Positions 61,490 to 64,000 of a DNA stretch of 64,000 nt are shown here, in pieces. Origin of the DNA: Slackia sp. (lineage in GTDB: Bacteria; Actinomycetota; Coriobacteriia; Coriobacteriales; Eggerthellaceae). Numbering within the stretch: position 1 is the first letter of the stretch; each line of letters starts with the position of its first letter. The notes beneath the pieces are model-generated. The model worked only from the letters and a program-made list of their open reading frames with translations, did no database searches and was not told the DNA's origin. The position numbers and the translations under genes are program-made. The DNA lies in assembly GCA_029266945.1 (NCBI GenBank), contig JARIED010000005.1, positions 124,001 to 188,000 on the forward strand, read 5' to 3'.

Positions 61490-62905
61490 ATGAGCGAACC
61501 GCAACCGTCGCGCGAGAAATTCGCATCGCGCATCGGATTCATCCTCATCTCGGCCGGCTGCGCCATCGGCCTGGGCAACGTCTGGCGTTTCCCCTACGTC
61601 ACCGGCGAATACGGCGGCGCCGCGTTCGTGCTGCTGTACCTTCTATTCCTGGCCATTCTGGGCCTGCCCATCCTGGTCATGGAATTCTCGGTCGGCCGCG
61701 CGTCGCAGAAAAGCTGCGCGCGAAGCTTCAACATCCTCGAGCCCAAAGGCACGAAGTGGCACCTGTATAAATGGTTCGCCATCGCCGGCAACTACATCCT
61801 CATGATGTTCTACACCACAGTGGCCGGCTGGATGGTGGCCTACGCATTCAAGATGGGCACCGGCCAGCTTAACGGCGTGGCCCCTGAAAATACGGGCAGC
61901 GTGTTCGCCGCCCTTCAGGCGGATCCGCTGCAAATGTTCGGCTGGCTGCTACTCATCTGCCTGATCGGCTTCGGCATTTGCGGCATGGGCCTGCAGAAAG
62001 GCGTCGAGCGCATCACCAAGATCATGATGGCCTGCCTGTTCGTGGCGATCCTCATCCTGGCGGTCAACAGCCTCCTTCTGCCGAACTCCGGCGAGGGCCT
62101 GGCCTTCTACCTGCTGCCCGACTTCTCGCGCCTGTTCGCGGGCGACACCGTGGCCGAGCAGATGGGAACCTTCGGCGACGCCGTGTACGCGGCCATGGGC
62201 CAGGCGTTCTTCACGCTATCCATCGGCGCTTCGGGCATGGCCATCTTCGGCAGCTACATCGGTCGCGACCGCCGCCTGACGGGCGAGGCCGTCTCGGTCG
62301 CCGGCCTGTCCACCCTGATCTCGCTGCTCGCGGGCCTCATCATCTTCCCCGCCTGCTTCTCGTTCGGCGTCAGCCCCGACTCAGGCCCCAATCTGGTGTT
62401 CGTCACGCTGCCCAGCGTGTTCAACCAGATGTGGCTCGGCCAGCTGTGGGGAACTCTGTTCTTCATCTTCATGAGCTTCGCGGCGCTGTCCACCGTCATC
62501 GGCGTGTTCGAGAATATCATCGCCTTCGCCATGGACCAGTGGGGCATTTCGCGCAAGAAGGCCGTCGCCGTCAACGCTGTGGCGATCGTCATCCTGTCGC
62601 TGCCCTGCATCCTGGGCATGAACGTGTGGAGCGGCTTCCAGATTCCCGGCATCGGCGACATCCAGGGCCTCGAGGACTTCATCGTCTCGAACAACATCCT
62701 GCCGCTGGGTGGCCTGCTGTACGTGCTATTCTGCACAAGCCGCTACGGCTGGGGCTGGAAGAACTTCAAGGCCGAGGCCGACGCGGGCTCCGGCGTGAAG
62801 TTCCCCGCATGGAGCTTCTTCTGGATCAAGTACTGCATCCCCGTGCTGATGATCATCATCTTCATCATGGGCTACGTGCCGAAGTTTCAGATCTGGTTCG
62901 GATAA
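61490..62905 (+). CDS. Neurotransmitter:sodium symporter (NSS/SNF) family transporter
   Basis: Sodium-coupled amino-acid importer with the LeuT fold (471 aa, about 11-12 helices). The first helix carries the family hallmark GFILISAGCAIGLGNVWRFP (sodium sites and the unwound segment), followed by YVTGEYGGAAFVLLYLL; helix 6 has TLSIGASGMAIFGSY and helix 8 FMSFAALSTVIGVFEN (Na2 site). Bacterial relatives import tryptophan, tyrosine, leucine or similar amino acids; the substrate is not readable here. The start ATG 61490 has only a weak GAAAG upstream. It is divergent from the UPF0237 gene and monocistronic. Confidence 0.94.
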   Translation: MSEPQPSREKFASRIGFILISAGCAIGLGNVWRFPYVTGEYGGAAFVLLYLLFLAILGLPILVMEFSVGRASQKSCARSFNILEPKGTKWHLYKWFAIAGNYILMMFYTTVAGWMVAYAFKMGTGQLNGVAPENTGSVFAALQADPLQMFGWLLLICLIGFGICGMGLQKGVERITKIMMACLFVAILILAVNSLLLPNSGEGLAFYLLPDFSRLFAGDTVAEQMGTFGDAVYAAMGQAFFTLSIGASGMAIFGSYIGRDRRLTGEAVSVAGLSTLISLLAGLIIFPACFSFGVSPDSGPNLVFVTLPSVFNQMWLGQLWGTLFFIFMSFAALSTVIGVFENIIAFAMDQWGISRKKAVAVNAVAIVILSLPCILGMNVWSGFQIPGIGDIQGLEDFIVSNNILPLGGLLYVLFCTSRYGWGWKNFKAEADAGSGVKFPAWSFFWIKYCIPVLMIIIFIMGYVPKFQIWFG

Positions 62906-62968
62906 CGGCCCTTTCCACGGCCGCGCGTATCGCACGCGCGGCGCCGCACGCCGCCACATAGCATGTCG

Positions 62969-63004
62969 AAAGCCCCGGAAAGCGCGCGCTTTCCGGGGCT
63001 TTTT
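62969..63004 (+). terminator. NSS transporter terminator
   Basis: A 15-bp perfect stem beginning AAAGCCCCGG (62969-62983 with 62988-63002), then TTGCTG. Confidence 0.85.
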
Positions 63005-63052
63005 GCTGCCTTCTGCCAAACGCCGAGCCGAGCGCGAGCGCGTCGGAGCATG

Positions 63053-63086
63053 AAAAAGCGAGGTCGCCGAAGCTCCCCCGCTTTTT
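63053..63086 (-). terminator. Terminator of the metallohydrolase gene
   Basis: AAAAAGCG / CGCTTTTT arms (63053-63060, 63079-63086) with an 18-nt loop, 13 nt past the stop. Confidence 0.6.
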
Positions 63087-63098
63087 TCGAAGCGGCCG

Positions 63099-64000
63099 TT
63101 ACGCCGCGTAATAGCGATAGACGCCCTGGTCGTCGCATTCGCGCACGATCAGGCCTTCGCGCACCTGATGCTCCAGGATGATGATGCCGCTTTCCAGAAT
63201 GCACCACTTCTGCGCCGTGGAAATGTCGTCCCACTCGTACGGCACGTTCCATTTGAGGCCACGGATCACCTCGGCGCCGATGGAGCCCGGATGCTCACGC
63301 ACGAAATCGACCGCACGCTGCAGGCGCCTTCCGTGATGGTCGAGCAGCCACTGCACACGTTCGCGCCAGCCGTCGCGCAAATCACCGTGCGACACCAGCA
63401 GGCTGCTGATATCCATATCGAGCATCTTGGCCACATTGCCCAGATACACCGCCATGGAATCGGTCGAATCGGGCCTGAAGCCGAGACCGGGCGATATCAC
63501 GAACAGAACGTGGTCGCCGCCGAAGAACAGCCCCGATTCCTCATGGAACAGCGACTGGTGGCCGGGCGTGTGGCCCGCCGTCGAAACGACGTGTAGGACA
63601 TGGCGCCCCACCGCGATTTCGTCGCCGTCTTCGACGAAACGGAGATTGCGGCCCTCGGCCTTGAAACTGTCGATGCCCGTGCCGTAACGGCCCTCGCGGC
63701 AGTACAGGCGAGCGCGCTCGGACGGCACGCCTTCGGCCATCACGCGCCGCTCGACGCGACTCCAAAAAGCGGAGTCGTTCGCGGCGACCATCAGGTCGAA
63801 GTCGACGCGGCTCACATACAGCGGCGCATCCAGGGGAACCAGACGGTCGACGAGGCCGGCGTGGTCCATGTGCAGATGCGTCAGGAAAAACGACGCGCGC
63901 GACGGGTCGACGCAGATTTCGTCGAAGGCGCGCTCCAGAACCACGGCGCCTTCGTCGGTCGGCGCGCCCGTGTCCACCACGAGCACTTCGCCTTCGTCTT
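63099..64000 (-). CDS. Metallo-beta-lactamase-fold hydrolase (5' end off window)
   Basis: MBL-fold metallohydrolase, about 300 C-terminal residues visible; the frame continues past the right edge (GEVLVVDTGAP lies within the fold, where an N-terminus of some 40-60 residues would normally precede it), so GTG 63986 is probably not the start. Metal ligands: THLHMDHAG (HxHxDH), STAGHTPGHQSLF (His), FFGGDHVL (Asp) and SLLVSHGDLRDG (His). A C-terminal helical part of about 90 residues, including IRGLKWNVPYEWDDIS, resembles GloB-like or RNase-type extensions. The substrate is unknown; glyoxalase II-like thioester hydrolysis is one option. Confidence 0.87.
   Translation of the reverse strand, partial: DEGEVLVVDTGAPTDEGAVVLERAFDEICVDPSRASFFLTHLHMDHAGLVDRLVPLDAPLYVSRVDFDLMVAANDSAFWSRVERRVMAEGVPSERARLYCREGRYGTGIDSFKAEGRNLRFVEDGDEIAVGRHVLHVVSTAGHTPGHQSLFHEESGLFFGGDHVLFVISPGLGFRPDSTDSMAVYLGNVAKMLDMDISSLLVSHGDLRDGWRERVQWLLDHHGRRLQRAVDFVREHPGSIGAEVIRGLKWNVPYEWDDISTAQKWCILESGIIILEHQVREGLIVRECDDQGVYRYYAA

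Noticed and set aside
61978-62961. A 327-codon open frame inside the NSS transporter gene
   Set aside because: Same strand, different frame, Arg/His-rich and domain-free; the transporter frame has clear helices and family motifs.

Overview
The window is a chromosomal stretch of a GC-rich anaerobic actinobacterium, most likely class Coriobacteriia, order Eggerthellales (Slackia/Adlercreutzia/Eggerthella-like). This assignment is an inference from gene content: a Tat-exported lipoprotein flavoprotein paired divergently with a LuxR regulator carrying a 12-helix membrane domain, MurT/GatD, menaquinone methyltransferase, Tat export, a class B sortase, S-layer-homology surface proteins and a CIRCE-controlled groEL. 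Shine-Dalgarno sites (AAAGGA/GGAGG, 5-9 nt spacing) are clear for most genes, and I relied on them to fix starts. About 44 of 57 genes lie on the minus strand. No tRNA, rRNA, CRISPR, insertion sequence or phage gene was seen.

Layout. 1-4.7 kb: end of the ribosomal/transcription operon read leftward (infA, rpmJ, rpsM, rpsK, rpsD, rpoA, rplQ), then a small helical protein and a truncated ecfT. 5-14.4 kb: threonine aldolase, UspA, tsaE, an acetamidase/formamidase, a frameshifted GT-C membrane glycosyltransferase ending tail-to-tail on a GtrB-like GT2, an EamA transporter, class I aldolase, and an unknown membrane-anchored protein. 14.5-24 kb: flavoprotein/LuxR pair, nadE with an aminotransferase, two unknown or regulatory membrane proteins, a cysteine hydrolase, and hypA-hypB. 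24-31 kb: a mosaic SLH surface protein, tatA-tatC, and a GlnR-like regulator with glutamine synthetase. 31-41 kb: murT-gatD, an amidohydrolase, menG, a membrane-anchored M20 hydrolase with an MFS transporter, and a three-gene membrane redox operon (CXXC miniprotein, NapH-like ferredoxin, TlpA-like lipoprotein). 41-47 kb: purH, xdhC-like, purM-purN, sortase B. 47-53 kb: a polyphosphate divergon (ppk1 against a tandem-domain ppk2) with three 11-bp direct repeats between them. 53-64 kb: ATC-hydrolase-like protein, groEL, tyrosine phosphatase, cation/proton antiporter, gamma-carbonic anhydrase, a 670-bp AT-rich island with DnaA-box-like repeats, an rRNA methyltransferase, the UPF0237/UPF0210 pair, an NSS amino-acid transporter and a truncated metallo-beta-lactamase-fold hydrolase.

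Functional themes are core translation, purine and nitrogen metabolism, envelope building (murT/gatD, sortase, SLH, Tat), extracytoplasmic redox chemistry, and phosphate storage. The most interesting points are the polyphosphate divergon with its Pho-box-like repeats, the AT-rich DnaA-box-like island, the membrane redox trio, the flavoprotein/LuxR pair, and the mosaic SLH gene.
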